64,000 bases of DNA from Pictodentalium vernedei. Taxonomy: Eukaryota > Mollusca > Scaphopoda > Dentaliida > Dentaliidae. Below, piece after piece: positions 21,918 through 33,425 of this stretch. Location: NCBI GenBank assembly GCA_031216915.1, contig CM062297.1, positions 542,522,971-542,586,970 on the forward strand, read 5' to 3'. The notes beneath the pieces are model-generated. The model was given only the letters and a program-made list of their open reading frames with translations. It was not told the DNA's origin and made no database searches. Position 1 is the first letter of the stretch. Each line of letters begins with the position of its first letter. Both the position numbers and the translations under genes were made by a program.

Positions 21918-22170
21918 CAGTTATTGGGGTTTTAACGCCACTTTCAACAGCCAGGGTAACCCAGTGTCTGACAGTTTTACAGGTGGAGGAAGCAGGACTA
22001 CCTGGACAGAACCATCGAGCAACGGTCAGACTCCCCAATGTACTAACTCCACACAAGCATGGTTAGCATTGGTTGAAGACAAGTGCACCATCGAAGAGCA
22101 GTACACTTAGTGCACAACGCCACCATGCCCCCACGTGGGCAACTGGGATGAAAGTGCCTTGCAGGGAAAA
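21918..22170 (-). mobile_element. tRNA-derived SINE, reverse, head truncated
   Basis: From its left end it shows the SINE tail, CTGACAGTTTTACAGGTGGAGGAAGC, GAACCATCGAGCAAC, CTCCACACAAGCATGGTTAGC and GAAGACAAGTGCACCATCGA in the same order as the copy at 2626. It stops before the tRNA-like box B, where a poly(C) run (22177-22191) begins. Confidence 0.72.
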
Positions 22171-22542
22171 TCACTTCCCCCCCCCCCCCCCTGGTCTCCA
22201 CCATGTGAAATTGCAGAACCTAATAAGGGTTACAGTTCATTTCCAGAGCAACAAAATATTTTTTCAACAAGTGTTTGACCACCGAGGTGGTATTAGTCCC
22301 CTACGGCACTTTTGTGACATAAGGTGTTTTTGTCACAGAAGACACTAGAGTATATAAGCATCTTGGATTTTGAAAAAATATTGAGCGTGCATAATCCCCT
22401 CACAACCCTTTATCCATGTACCATATATGAAAGGCATAGCTTGATCCATGTTGGAGGGAGGGGTGGTAACATAAAATAGAGAAAAAAAAGCTTAAAAAAC
22501 ACAACAAAAATGGGCGCCATTCTGCCATCTTGGATTTTGAAA

Positions 22543-24516
22543 AACAAGAGGCCCCAAGGGGCCTGAGGGCGCTCACCTGACATGGTAGCCTAAATATCAA
22601 CCCTGAGAATTGATTTCAACAAGTTGCATCTGCTCCTCCTAAGAAAAGCTTACACCTAATATCTAAAGATTCTGACCAGTGGATCTAAAAAAAAACAAGC
22701 CAAGACCAATACCAGGTCTGGACCTGCGTCGCTGCATGCAATTGAATCGGCAAACAGGAAGTGGCTGCACAGCAGATCTGAAAATTGCATACACGACACA
22801 ACTGATCATTATCAGGCTCCAGATGAAATATAAAATCAATCCCTTGCATAGAAGCAGAGAAAAGTTTGACGAAAAATTTCAATGTTCAGTGGGTACAATA
22901 AAATTTCAAAGTATCGGCAAACAGGAAGTGGCTGCACGGCAGATCTGAAAATTACTTACCCGATACAACTCATCATTATGAAGCAGCAGACCAAATATAA
23001 AATCATTCCCTTTCATAGAAGTCAAGAAAACTGACGGAAGAAGTGTTTCGGATGGACGGACGGACAGACTGATGGACGGAATGACTGACGGACGGAGTCT
23101 AGCGGTTACTAGACCTACTCTGGCGACGCAGGTAAAAAAGAAGATTTTTAAAGAATATTCCTCATAATGAACTAAGTTATAATTCGGGCTCCCACAGGGA
23201 GCCTATATATGAACCCAGGGACTTGGCTTTAACAAACTTGAATCTCACCCCCCCTAAGGATGCTGCACACCAAATGTCAAAACATTCCGACGGCTGTATC
23301 TGAAGATTTTAAAAAAAAATTCCTCATTTTGAACTAAGTTACAATTCAAGCTCCCACAATGAGTCCAAATATGGACCTAGGGGCATGGCTTGAACAAACT
23401 TGAATCTCACCCCCCTAAGGATGCTGCATATCAAATATCAAAACATTCCAACTGCTGGATCTGACGAAGATTTTTAAAGAAAATTCCTCATTTTGAACTA
23501 AGTTATAATTCGGGCTACCACAGTGAGCCCAAATATAAACCCAGGGATTTGGCTTGAACAAACTTGAATCTCACCCCTCTTAGCATGGTGCATACCCAAT
23601 ATCAAAAGATTCTGCCTGCTGTATCTTAAGATTTTCAAAGAAATTTACCAGAAATGCACTAAGTTCGAATTCGAGCTCCTATACTGAGCCCAAATATAAA
23701 CTCAGGGGGGCCGATTTGAACAAACTTGAATCAGATCCACCCCACAATGTTGCATACCAAATATCAAAAGATTCTGCCTGCAGGATCTGGAGAAGATTTT
23801 TTAATCTTTTTCCCATTGCCCAGTGTCAAAAAGTGCCGACTCAGCACTTTTTCAAAGTCCTGAAAAAAGTACCTTGTGATCAAACTGATAGGGATTTTTT
23901 TTAACCATTCTATTCTACTGGATAAAAGCAAGCTTTATACAAAATAAGAATTCTCTGTGCCGTGTAGTTTTGGAGATATGGCAGTTTTAAGGTTTTTTCC
24001 TATTTTTAGCTCCCGAGGTTCCCACGGGGCAATGAGAAAAACAATTTTTGCATCAATCAACTACTTATGACCCATTATCTTCTCATATCAAATTTGGTTC
24101 AAATCGACCTCACGGTTCAGAAAATATAAATTTTAGGTGTGGACAAAATTTTTGCCCCTCCCCTAATGAAGGCAAATAATGCCCGACAAACTTCTCTTGA
24201 ACAAACTTGATTCTACACCTCAAAAGAAAGCAGCATACCAAATATCAAGTATCTGCTACTGGTGGTTCATGAGAGGAAGATTTTCAAAGATTTTGGTGCC
24301 CCTTGGGGGCGTGGCCCCACCCAGGAGGAGGGGCAACTTCATTTGAACAAATCTGAATTGACATTAGGTTATAAACATTTACCCAACATTTGAAAAATAT
24401 CGGGCCAGTGGTTTCTTCGGAGAAGTTGGTTTTGCAAAGTTTACGCGGACGCCGGACGGACGCCAGACGGAAAGCGATTAGTAAAGCTCCCCTTGAGATT
24501 CGCTCAGGTGAGCTAA
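22543..24516 (+). mobile_element. Family A element 3, inserted in D and carrying J
   Basis: Head ACAAGAGGCCCCAAGGGGCC...GCTCACCTGAC; tail AGCTCCCCTTGAG / CTCAGGTGAGCT after GGACGCCGGACGGACG. D sequence on the two sides continues in register around it. One core monomer is interrupted by J (22691-23133). Confidence 0.82.
22691..23136 (+). mobile_element. Family J element 1, nested in A
   Basis: Arms ACCTGCGTCGC (22732-22742) and GCGACGCAGGT (23123-23133) are an exact 11-bp inverted repeat. Two monomers of about 190 bp share CGGCAAACAGGAAGTGGCTGCA. A GGACGGACGGACAGACTG stretch precedes the tail. It sits in an A run of the A monomer (uninterrupted at 20226 and 30240) with no obvious target duplication. 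Confidence 0.82.
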
Positions 24517-24728
24517 AAACACAACAAAAATGGCCGCCATTCCGCCATCTTGAATTTTGAGTGTGCATCATCCCCTCAGAACCATTTATCCATGTCCCAA
24601 ATATGAAAGGTGTAGCTTAAAGCATGTTGGAGGGAGAGGTGGTAACATTACAGACGGACAGAGTGCAATCCTATAGTCCCCTTATGGTTCCCGTAGGGGA
24701 CTAATAATTACATAACGACAGTACTAAC

Positions 24729-24887
24729 CGTTCCAAACTTGCTAAAATATTCCTTCACTTCCGATTCTGGAACTGATGGGTCCAACTTGCCAACAAAAAT
24801 TTTTTTTACTACTTCCTTTACTCTGGGATTTGCCCGCTTTGGATCAATAGTTCGACCATGAAGCTTGTGTTCTTTTTCTTTTAATGC
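24729..24887 (-). CDS. hnRNP A/B/D-like protein, RRM1-RRM2 linker and first half of RRM2
   Basis: A 159-nt, 53-codon phase-0 exon with acceptor ACATTTCAG at 24888-24896 and donor GTTAGT (24728 downward). It encodes ALKEKEHKLHGRTIDPKRANP, the typical end of RRM1 and the linker of hnRNP A/B and D proteins, then VKEVVKKIFVGKLDPSVPESEVKEYFSKFGT, the start of RRM2. RNP2 is KIFVGKL. The preceding exon ends '...IEAVDE' and joins in frame. Immediately downstream in the transcript, about 20 nt past the 5' splice site, the intron carries the terminal hairpin of the family D element that ends near 24708. Confidence 0.93.
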
Positions 24888-24924
24888 CTGAAATGTAAAA
24901 TAAAATAATGCAGATACCTACAGC

Positions 24925-25145
24925 TCCGTATTTATTGGTGTTTAAGGTCACATTTCTAAATGATAGCTAATCATAACATGGGGTATAATGTCTAGTCCAG
25001 CCAATCATTAAAACCCACATTGCCCATTTCAGAGAACTTCCATCCCAGATATTGGCGACAGGTACTATTTTACTAGTAAAACAAAGCTTGTTTACCACAG
25101 TAAACAAGCACTGAATCACTTCCAGGGGTTCCCACAGGAACATCT
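24925..25145 (-). mobile_element. Family E SINE-like copy 3
   Basis: Left end TTTATTGGTGTTTAAGGTCAC (the 3' tail on the minus strand), then CCCATTTCAGAGAACTTCCA, TATTTTACTAGTAAAACA and TGTTTACCACAGTAAACAAG, a palindromic block. It ends at GGGGTTCCCACAGG. It lies just upstream of an exon in the transcript. A weak AGCTCC flank repeat is not convincing as a duplication. Confidence 0.72.
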
Positions 25146-25540
25146 CGGCATACAGGGCTGATAGCTCCCAAAGCTTCAACTCCAACCTTGACCAACAAAA
25201 AACATTTCTTTCATTTGCAAAAAGGCCAAATCAAGAATTCAGAGGGCCTGAAGCACTCCCTCAACAAATCAATTTTCCCCTTCAGACAGGAATTTGAAAC
25301 ACCCATATAGAGAAAGCTGAATATCAAACTTATTCCATCCATTTGATCATATTTCTTAGGAAGTTGAGGAAATTTTTCCCGACCACATCGAATGAAAGGG
25401 TGGGGTGAGGGGGTAGCATACAAGCTTTAAAACTGAATTGCCCCTCCCTAGTCATAATTCACCTGAAATTGTATTAGAATCGTCCTGCAATTCACTGGGT
25501 GAAAGGCATTATTGGGGCTGATGTGGGTGGGCCCTAGGCT
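25146..25540. other. hnRNP intron, nothing recognised
   Basis: Sequence between repeats. Contains a GGGTGGGGTGAGGGGG patch near 25399 and no supported feature. Confidence 0.45.
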
Positions 25541-25627
25541 ACCCTGGGAGAAGACTCAAACGCCATCTTTACGACAGATGACGAATGATCAGTATAGCTC
25601 ACCCCGACTGTCAATCAGTTGAGCTGA
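25541..25627 (+). mobile_element. Family A tail fragment
   Basis: GGGAGAAGACTCAAACGCCAT, GACAGATGACGAATGATCAGTATAGCTCACCCCGACTGTCAATCAGTTGAGCT matches the 3' end of family A (compare 21810-21887), without a core. Confidence 0.6.
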
Positions 25628-25737
25628 GAATCCTCCATCCCTGATGAACTTTTAAGAACAAGTGAAATGATCTGAACATTGAAATCTGATGAGGTAAAGA
25701 TGTCACAATCATCAAAATTTGCAATAAAACTACAACA

Positions 25738-26180
25738 CAAGGTTCTAAAGAGCCTGTGATCGCTCACCTGGCAGATCTACATACCCCAGGGACTGATAAG
25801 CTTCATATATCGTAACCTTAAAATAAGTTACGGAGAGCTTAGCATACAGTAACCTGTAGGTTTCCGGAGTGTAGATATAAGGTAAATTATTAGGTTGATT
25901 AGTTTCCTCTCGTAACCTACCAATGGGTCTCGGGTTTATTGAAACATTTAACCACCCCTATAACCTAACCTATAGCTTACAGCTTATGTCGGACCCTGAT
26001 ATCCCCAGTTATTCTAATTAAAATCAAAGAATGCGGCTCGCTTCCATGCTCCTTCATCTGAGCGAAACAGAATGCTTGTTTTCGAAGGACTTTCCATACA
26101 TTATTTCTGCCAAGTTTGGTTCACACTGGTCAAGTAGTTTCAGATAAGATGAAAATGATTTCCCATACTGAAACTTATAG
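25738..26180 (+). repeat. Family K-like fragment with A-type head
   Basis: Head AAGGTTCTAAAGAGCCTGTGATCGCTCACCTGGC, then 'GCCAAGTTTGGTTCACACTGGTCAAG' and 'AGATGAAAATGATTTCCCATA', phrases shared with 41330, 42540 and 44680. No tail is visible. Confidence 0.5.
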
Positions 26181-26960
26181 TGTACTTTATTTCAGGGTGT
26201 GATTTGACGAAATCCCATATTCACTTTCAGTCAAAGCCACCATCACTTCCAAACATGTCAGGTATGCATTTACGCATGAATTCAAGGTGGTGTTTTGACT
26301 TGTTTTTGAAATGTTTGACTTTCTGACAACTGATCGAGTAGATTTTTCGGCCAACCGGACAGGTGCAGGGTCATACAAAAATTTGCTCACAAAGTTCAAG
26401 GGTTTTTCAAGGTTTTTTTTTTTCAAGGGCTACATATACTATTCAGCTTGTTGTATGAGCTCTAAAAATCTATGATTCATGTGACACGGATCTGTCTTTG
26501 GAAGTCAGGAAGTACTGGTACCCAAAGTGTGATCTGTGTTACAGTAATCTTGGTAAAACGTTCCATACTTTGTTTTTTTTTTTAACTGAGCAAGTAAAAG
26601 GAGAGTACACATATATTTACAAATGCCCAGGAAATAGTTTGGTATTCAAGAGTTTTTCCAAGAGATTTCTGAAAGTTCAAGGGTTTCTCAAGGGCTAATT
26701 TCAAATTCCAGGGTTTTTCAAGAAAAAACTCATTTTCAAGGGTTTTTTCATGAGCTGTATGAACCCCGAGCTGTGACTCAGTTGTACAGAAATCTTATTT
26801 TAATTAGTGGTCTTTAAAATTGTTGAAGACAATGCTAACAGAATGCAGAGGCAGCAAATTTTACTGAAACCAGAGGTCTATAGGTCCCAACTTATTGCAT
26901 AAACAATGAGATTTCGGGTAAAATTAACAAAGGGCAATAACTTCCTCAATTTTCATAGAA
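26181..26960. other. hnRNP intron with decayed 'TTCAAGGGTTTTTCAAG' repeats
   Basis: Several TTCAAGGGTTT(T/C)TCAAGG motifs (26393-26740) resemble the subterminal motif of the hAT-like element at 34538-37218, so this may be the edge of a decayed relative. No ORF is supported. Confidence 0.4.
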
Positions 26961-26967
26961 CGTTGTT

Positions 26968-27187
26968 GGTTATTTATTGGTGTTTTAATGTCATTTCTGC
27001 ACAATGGCTAATCGAGACTACCGCATTATATGAAGTCAAGCCCAGCCAATCGTTTATGTCCATCGCCCATTTTAGAGGATTTCCACCCCAGGCATTCATT
27101 ACAGGGTTCTATTTTAACTGTAAAACAGTTTCTTTACCATGGTGAAATAACAAAGCACCCCTTCTGGGGGGTTCCCCCAAGGAGAAT
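26968..27187 (-). mobile_element. Family E SINE-like copy 4
   Basis: TTATTTATTGGTGTTTTAATGTCA, GCACAATGGCTAATCG, CCCATTTTAGAGGATTTCCACC and TTCTATTTTAACTGTAAAACAG match copies at 24925 and 61661 in the same order. The right end is GGGGTTCCCCCAAGGAGA. Confidence 0.75.
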
Positions 27188-27563
27188 TTACGAAACATCT
27201 CTGGGTTGAAATGTCCAAGAACTGCAAGTTATTCATTCCATTTAAAAACAAAGTTTCAAAGATTTATTTCACCAAAAATACAATTCTTTTTGACAACCTA
27301 CCCTATAAAATCGTACATAATTATCTAGTTTATCAAATATTACTTTATATCAAAAGCGTACTTTAAAGCAAAAAACCCTGACTATCATTCTTTTTTTTAT
27401 AAAACTAAAGCAGTTTTAGCGAGTCTAAATTTAATGCAAAAGGCCCAACTTACCATTTTCATTGTGACATAAATCGACTGACCGGTTTAAACAATGCAAA
27501 TCCATTTTCGAGAACCGATTTGCCTTTCGTGGATATCTGCTCCAAAACAGCGATGCTAAATCA
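27188..27563. other. hnRNP intron, nothing recognised
   Basis: AT-rich, no supported feature. Confidence 0.45.
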
Positions 27564-28710
27564 AACAAGAGGCCCCAAGGAGCCTTAATCGCTCACCGGC
27601 CAAAGTGGTTCAAAGAAGAATTTGGGGGTCACATTCAGTTAGACATGGTTCATCAACACAACAAAGGAATGAAGTCATGAGAGACAAATTTATGGAATTG
27701 GGGCCATGGCTTGAACAAACTTGAATCTTACCCCCTGAGGATGTTGCATACCAAATATCAAAAGCATTCACCTGCGGGATCTGAGGAACATTTTTAAAGA
27801 AAATTCCTCATTTTGAACTAAGTTATAATTTGGGCTACCACAGTGAGCCCAAATATAGACCTAGGGACATGGCTTGAACAAACTTGAATCTCACCCCCCT
27901 AAGGATGCTGCATACCAAATATCAAAACATTCCGACTGCTGGATCTGAAGAAGATTTTTAAAGAAAATTCCTCATTTTGAACTAAGTTATAATTTGGGCT
28001 ACCACAGTGAGCCCAAATATGGACCTAGGGACATGGCTTGAACAAACTTGAATCTTACCCCCCTAAGGATGCTGCATCAAAAATATCAAAAGCATTCATC
28101 TGCTGGATCTGAAGATTTTTGAAGAAAATTCCTCATTTTGAACTAAGTTGTCATTCAGGCTCCCATAGTGAGCCCAAATATGAACCAAGGGACTTGGCTT
28201 GAACAAACTTCAATCTCAGCCCCCTAAGGTTGCTCCATGCCAAATATCAAAACATTCCAACTGCTGAATCTGAAGAAGAGATTTTTAAACTTAAATTTTT
28301 AATTTTTTTTTTCGACGGTTCTGAAAATAGAAATTTTAAGCGTGGCCAAAATTTTTGCCCCTCCCATAACAAAGGCAAATAATGCCAGACAAACTTCTCT
28401 TGAACAAACTTGAGTCTACACCTCTAAAGGAAGCTGCATACTAAATATCAAGTCTCTGCTACTGCTGGTTCTTGAGAAGATTTTTTTAAGAATTGGAGCA
28501 TTTTTGTCCCATCCCTCTGCTCAATATGAGCCAAAACCTAATTTGACAAATCAAAATGCCCTTATATAACCCCTACTCACATGAAATTTCATTAATATGC
28601 GGCCAGTGGTTTGGGAGAAAAAGGCCCAAACACCACCTTCACGACGGACGCCGTACGACGGACGAAAAGTGATCAGAAAAGCTCACCCTGACTTTCAGTC
28701 AGGTGAGCTA
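27564..28710 (+). mobile_element. Family A element 4
   Basis: Head ACAAGAGGCCCCAAGGAGCCTTAATCGCTCACCGGCC. Three to four monomers with GGGCT(A/C)CCACAGTGAGCCC, the 3' block, GACGGACGCCGTACGACGGACG and the terminal hairpin AGCTCACCCTGAC/GTCAGGTGAGCT follow. A G-type element starts right after it. Confidence 0.83.
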
Positions 28711-29206
28711 ACCAACTAGAGATGGCCTGTTGCCTGGTATACCCCCACTGACATACCGCCTAGTGTGGGCGACTGAAAAAGGGCATTCAAGTTTTCTAAG
28801 TAAAAAGAAAATCCAATATGGCCACCAGTCGGCCATCTTGAAACCGAGCTGAAAAAAAATTATGTCACGCACTTCCCCTCATAATGTTGATCATTTTTGT
28901 GAAGTTTCAAGAAAATGCGGCCAAAACTGATAGTAGTTTGCTCCACAAGTTTACATTAAAAAATCCAATATGGCCACCAGTCGGCCATCTTGAAACCGAG
29001 CAGGACAAAAATTATGTCACGCACTTCCCCTCATCATGTTGATCATTTTTGTGAAGTTTCATGAAAATCTGGCTAAAACTGTGGAAGTAGTTCGCTCCAC
29101 GAGTTTACATGTGCAACGGACCGATGAGGACAACTGACCGACAGACAAAATGACTCCTATATCCCACCCCCCCCCCCCCACCCCACAACTTCGTTTTGTG
29201 GGAGTG
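28711..29206 (+). mobile_element. Family G-like element 3, abuts family A
   Basis: Head AACTAGAGATGGCCTGTTGCC...TATACCCCCACTG. Two monomers of about 150 bp with CCAATATGGCCACCAGTCGGCCATCTTG and TCACGCACTTCCCCTCAT follow. After a short GACCGACAGAC stretch comes a C-rich / TTTTGTGGGAGTGTA hairpin tail. The core differs from the G copies at 17980 and 19852. Confidence 0.68.
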
Positions 29207-29365
29207 TACATACTCACCAGAGGGTCTCCCTGTTACCTATTTGCAACTGTAGATTAAATATGTACAAAAGTTGTAACTGGCTTGGTGTTTGACAGTTGTA
29301 TACAATTAATAGGGCTATTCTAATACTATGGGGAATTATTCAACAACAAAGTGGAGATACTGTAC

Positions 29366-29493
29366 CTCATCGACAGCTTCAATTGTTGTAAATACAACAA
29401 ATCCAAAACCCCTTGATCGTCTTGTGTCCATATCAGTCTTTAATGTACAAGTTGTAACCTCACCAAATTTAGTAAAATATTCCTTCAAATCCT
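29366..29493 (-). CDS. hnRNP A/B/D-like protein, second half of RRM1
   Basis: A 128-nt exon with acceptor TTTTCCAG (29494-29501) and donor GTACAG (29365 downward). It starts two bases into a codon, so the upstream intron is phase 1. It encodes DLKEYFTKFGEVTTCTLKTD, then MDTRRSRGFGFVVFTTIEAVDE. RGFGFVVF is a perfect RNP1 motif, with aromatic residues that stack on RNA. The RNP2 half of RRM1 (normally a K-[LMI]-F-[VI]-G-G-L motif) and the N-terminus must lie on an upstream exon at higher coordinates. I looked for it on the minus strand up to 64000 and did not find it, so the gene may extend beyond the window. Confidence 0.93.
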
Positions 29494-30098
29494 CTGGAAA
29501 AGATATATAACATACTAGAGTAATTATCATAAATCCACAACTGAAATACTAAAATAGAATGTAGAGAGCGGAAATGCTAAGGCATAAACTGGATGAGCAG
29601 GGACGCAGAAATCTTTTTTGGCAGGGACGCAGAAATCATTTTTTTGTCGGGGATGCGAATATGAATAGAATTTTGTTGTTGTGGGAGCCATTCATGTTTG
29701 TAGGACCCATTTCAATTCTGCATTCTGATTATACACAGATAGTGTTATAGCCTCCCATATTATATCACAATTGATATATCCTTAGTCGACAATTGTACAC
29801 AATTGATATATTTCTGAGTGCATGTTTTTTTTTTTTACAATAAGTAGATTTTGGCTGGTCTGACTCATTTGCACTAAGTGACCTTTGTGTATATCTACAT
29901 GTCTCAATTTGTTTACATCTTTGTTACACAGAATCTATTTTTAGATCACTGTACATATTTAGCTAATTGTTTAAGTAGGCCATCCTTGTTTACATCAATG
30001 GAGACCATCATCTACAAGCTTAATGAGGTGATTTTAATCAACCAATTAAAAACTGAAGGAAAATAGATTATTGGAGAAACTTCCGAGGACATTCTATA
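29494..30098. other. hnRNP intron upstream of the RRM1 exon
   Basis: Contains two to three copies of a 17-bp GCAGGGACGCAGAAATC motif (29610-29660). 'TGGCTGGTCTGACTCATTTGCACT(A/G)A' (29852) recurs at 59142 with similar flanks, so an old repeat lies here. No upstream hnRNP exon was found. Confidence 0.45.
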
Positions 30099-32465
30099 AC
30101 AAGAGGCCCCAGGGGGCCTGAGGGCGCTCACCTGACATGGTAGCCTAAATATCAACCCAGAGAATTGATTTCCACAAGTTGCATCTGCTCCTCCTAAGAA
30201 AAGCTGAAACCAAATATCCAAATATTCTGACCAGTGGATCTAAAAAAAGATTTTTAAAGAATATTCCTCATACTGAACTAAGTCATAATTCGGGCTCCCA
30301 CAGGAAGCCCATATATGAACCCAGGGACTTGGCTTTAACAAACCTGAAACTCACACCCCTAAGGATTCTGCACACCAAATATCAAAACATTCCGACTGCT
30401 GGATCTGAAGAAGAAGATTTTTAAAGAAAATTCCTCATTTTGAACCAAGTTACAATTCGAGCTCCCACAATCAGCCGAAATATGGACATAGGGACATGGC
30501 TTGAACAAACTTGAATCTTACCCCCCTAAGGATGCTGCATAAAAAATATCAAAAGCATTCATCTGCTGGATCTGAAGATTTTTAAAGAAAATTCCTCATT
30601 TTGAACTAAGTTGTCATTCAGGCTCCCATAGTGAGCCCAAATATGAACCAAGGGACTTGGCTTGAACAAACTTGAATCTCAACCCCCTAAGGTTGCTCCA
30701 TGCCAAATATCAAAACATTCCAACTGCTGAATATGAAGAGATTTTTAAAGAAAAATTCCTCATATTGACTAAGTTATAATTTGGGCTCCCATGGGGAGCC
30801 CAAATATGGACCCATGGACTTGGCTTTAACACACTTGAATCCCCCCTCCCCCCCCCCCCCCCCCCCCCCCCAGGATGCTACTCACCACATATCAAACCAT
30901 TCCGACTGCTGGATCTGAAAAAGATTTAAGAAAATTCCTCATTTTGAACAAAGTTACAATTCAAGCTCCCACAGTGAGCCCAAATATGGACCTAGGGACA
31001 TGGCTTGAACAAACTTGAATCTCACCCCCCTAAGGATGCTGCATACCAAAGATCACAAGATTCTGCCTGCTGGATCTTAAGAAGATTTTCAAAGAAATTT
31101 GCCTGAAATGCACTAAGTTCAAATTTGGGCTCCTATACTGAGCCCAAATATAAACCCAGGGGGCCGATTTGAACAAACTTGAATCAGATCCACCCCACAA
31201 TGTTGCATACCCAATATCAAAAGATTCTGCCTGCTGGATCTTGAGAAGAAGATTTTCAAAGCAATTTGCCTGAAATGCACTAAGTTCAAATTTGGGCTCC
31301 TATACAGAGCCCAAATATAAACCCAAGGGGCCGATTTGAACAAACTTGAATCAGATCCACCCCACAATGTTGCATACCAAATATCAAAAGATTCTGCCTG
31401 CTGGATCTGGAAAAGAAGATTTTCAAAGAAATTTGCCTGAAATGCAGTAAGTTCAAATTTGGGCTCCTATACTGAGCCCAAATATAAACCCAGGGGGCCG
31501 ATTTGAACAAACTTGAATCAGATCCACCCCACAATGTTGCATACCAAATATCAAAAGATTCTGCCTGCTGGATCTGGAGAAGAAGATTTTTTAAGAAATT
31601 TGCCTGAAATGCACTAAGTTCGAAATCGGGCTCCTATACTGAGCCCAAATATGAACCCAAGGGGCCGGTTTGAACAAACCTGAATCAGATCCACCCTCCA
31701 ATGTTGCATACCAAATATCAAAAGATTCTGCCTGCTGGATCTGGAGAAGATTTTTTAATGTTTTTCCCATTGCCTACAGTGTTAAAAAGTGCTGACTCAG
31801 CACTTTTTCAATGTCCCGAAACTGTACCCTATGATAAAACCGATAGCAATTTTTTTTTACCAATTCTTTCTGTTGGTCCTAAGGAAGCTTCACACCAAAT
31901 AAAAATTCTCGGTGCCGTGCAGTTTTGGAGATATGGGCGTTTTAATTTTTTTCTATTTTTAGCTCCTGCGGTTCCCATGGGGCTACGGGAAAAAAAAAAT
32001 CAGCATAAATTAGGTACTTATGACCCAATAAGCCCTCACATAAAATTTGGTTCAAATCAGCCTCTCGGTTTGGAAAATAGAAATTTTGGGCGGGGCCAAA
32101 AATTTTGCCCCTCCCATAACGACGCCAAGTATAGCCCCACAAACTTCTGTTGAACAAATCTGAGTCTACACCTCAAAAGGAAGCTGCACACCAAATATCA
32201 AGTCTCTGCTACTGCTGGTTCATAAGAAGATTTTTTAAGATTTCAGCACACTTTTTGGGTGTGGCCCTACCCACGGGCAGGGCAACTTGATTTGAACAAA
32301 ATCAAATTGCGATGTCATAACAAACTATTATCTCAAATATCAATTAAATTGGTTCAGCGGTTTGGGAGGAGAAGACGCAAACACCATGTTCACGGACGAC
32401 GGACGCAGGACGACGGACGGTGAGTGATCACTATAGCTCTCCTGACTGAAAGTCAGGTGAGCTAA
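30099..32465 (+). mobile_element. Family A element 5, nine monomers
   Basis: The longest A copy. After the head there are nine hairpins of the GGGCTC-N7-GAGCCC type at about 30291, 30459, 30619, 30782, 30963, 31128, 31295, 31459 and 31628, a period of about 165 bp. One monomer has its C6 tract expanded (30841-30871). The 3' block, GGACGACGGACGCAGGACGACGGACGG (split here as a GGAC/GACG-rich run) and AGCTCTCCTGAC/GTCAGGTGAGCT close it at 32465. Confidence 0.87.
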
Positions 32466-32700
32466 AAATAGGCCGATGAAATCGTCAGATGTGTACCCAT
32501 ACGCGCAATTAGAAAGCTGTATGATGGAGGGCCACCACGAATTCTGACATAATGTACACCATACAAGGTATGGGTACATATAGAAATGGATTGGAGGAGT
32601 GTCTAATTTGATGGATATAGGGTTAATATCTCAGGATCAAATTATCAGATTTACATAACTATACAGCACAGCACATCAGTAACCTGAATAAATATATAAA

Positions 32701-33425
32701 TACACTTTACAAAGTAAAATGACAGACGATCTAAGGGTTCATCAATAGTTCAATAACTAACAGGTGCAAGTTCAATTTGCTTGGAACTTTGCTCCTCACC
32801 TCGTAATGAACCCATTGTTTTGGAAGTATACTGTCAGTCTAAACCTTTCACAACCCACATGTGTTGTTAATAATTAGCCAATCATAATGAACTTGCTCCA
32901 GGGGGCGACAGCGGCAAAGGGTCTAGCTTGGCGTCCCCTAGAGCAAGACGCATCATTCTTTGTTTTATCACAGAAGAAAAGTTCAACTGCAAATTTTTCC
33001 CTACCCACCATCCCCAACATGCTGCCTCCCTTGGTTGGTTGCGATAGCCACTACTGCGTAGTTCGATCATGTCTTCTTGTATATTATAGGTCATGTATAT
33101 AAGCTAGGAATTGACCACTCAAATACCTTGCGATCCCATGCTTTTCCAAAGTTTTAGTTTTTTCTTTGGTTTTTAATGCCGGGATCCATCTGTTCTTAGT
33201 TGCAAGGCGGAGACACCCACCTGTGCTCATATTTGTCAATTCATTTTATCATTTCTAATTATTTATCTGTATTGTAAACTTTTTGAATTATTGATGACAC
33301 TAAATGTATCTTGAACATGAGAAATAATCAATATAATAAATAGGCAACACACACTTGGCTCATCAGTGTTGCCCAAAACGGAATCATTTCTTGTTGTTTT
33401 CTAGTTCTGCTGGTAGAGTCAGGAC
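32701..33425. mobile_element. 725-bp insertion of unknown type within family B
   Basis: Splits a B monomer: intact copies read ATATATAAAGTAACATGAC, whereas here ATAAA is followed by foreign sequence and ATAAA recurs at 33426-33430 before GTAACATGAC. That suggests a 5-bp duplication. No terminal inverted repeats and no convincing ORF; both short frames over 32882-33102 are unsupported. It carries a 16-bp hairpin at 32892-32947. Confidence 0.6.

Larger units (their letters stand above)
22280..24710 (+). mobile_element. Family D element, split by A and J insertions
   Basis: Arms ATTAGTCCCCTACGG (22292-22306) and CCGTAGGGGACTAAT (24691-24705) are a 15-bp perfect inverted repeat. The 3' end is a hairpin (TAGTCCCCTTATGG / CCGTAGGGGACTA) after ACAGACGGACAGAG. 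Core monomers contain ATGG(C/G)CGCCATTC(C/T)GCCATCTTG and GTGCAT(A/C)ATCCCCTCA. A family A element occupies 22543-24516. It ends about 20 bp from the 24729 exon. Confidence 0.82.

Noticed and set aside
24284-24571. 95-codon minus-strand frame next to an exon
   Set aside because: Antisense of the family A tail plus D core; no relation to the hnRNP frame.
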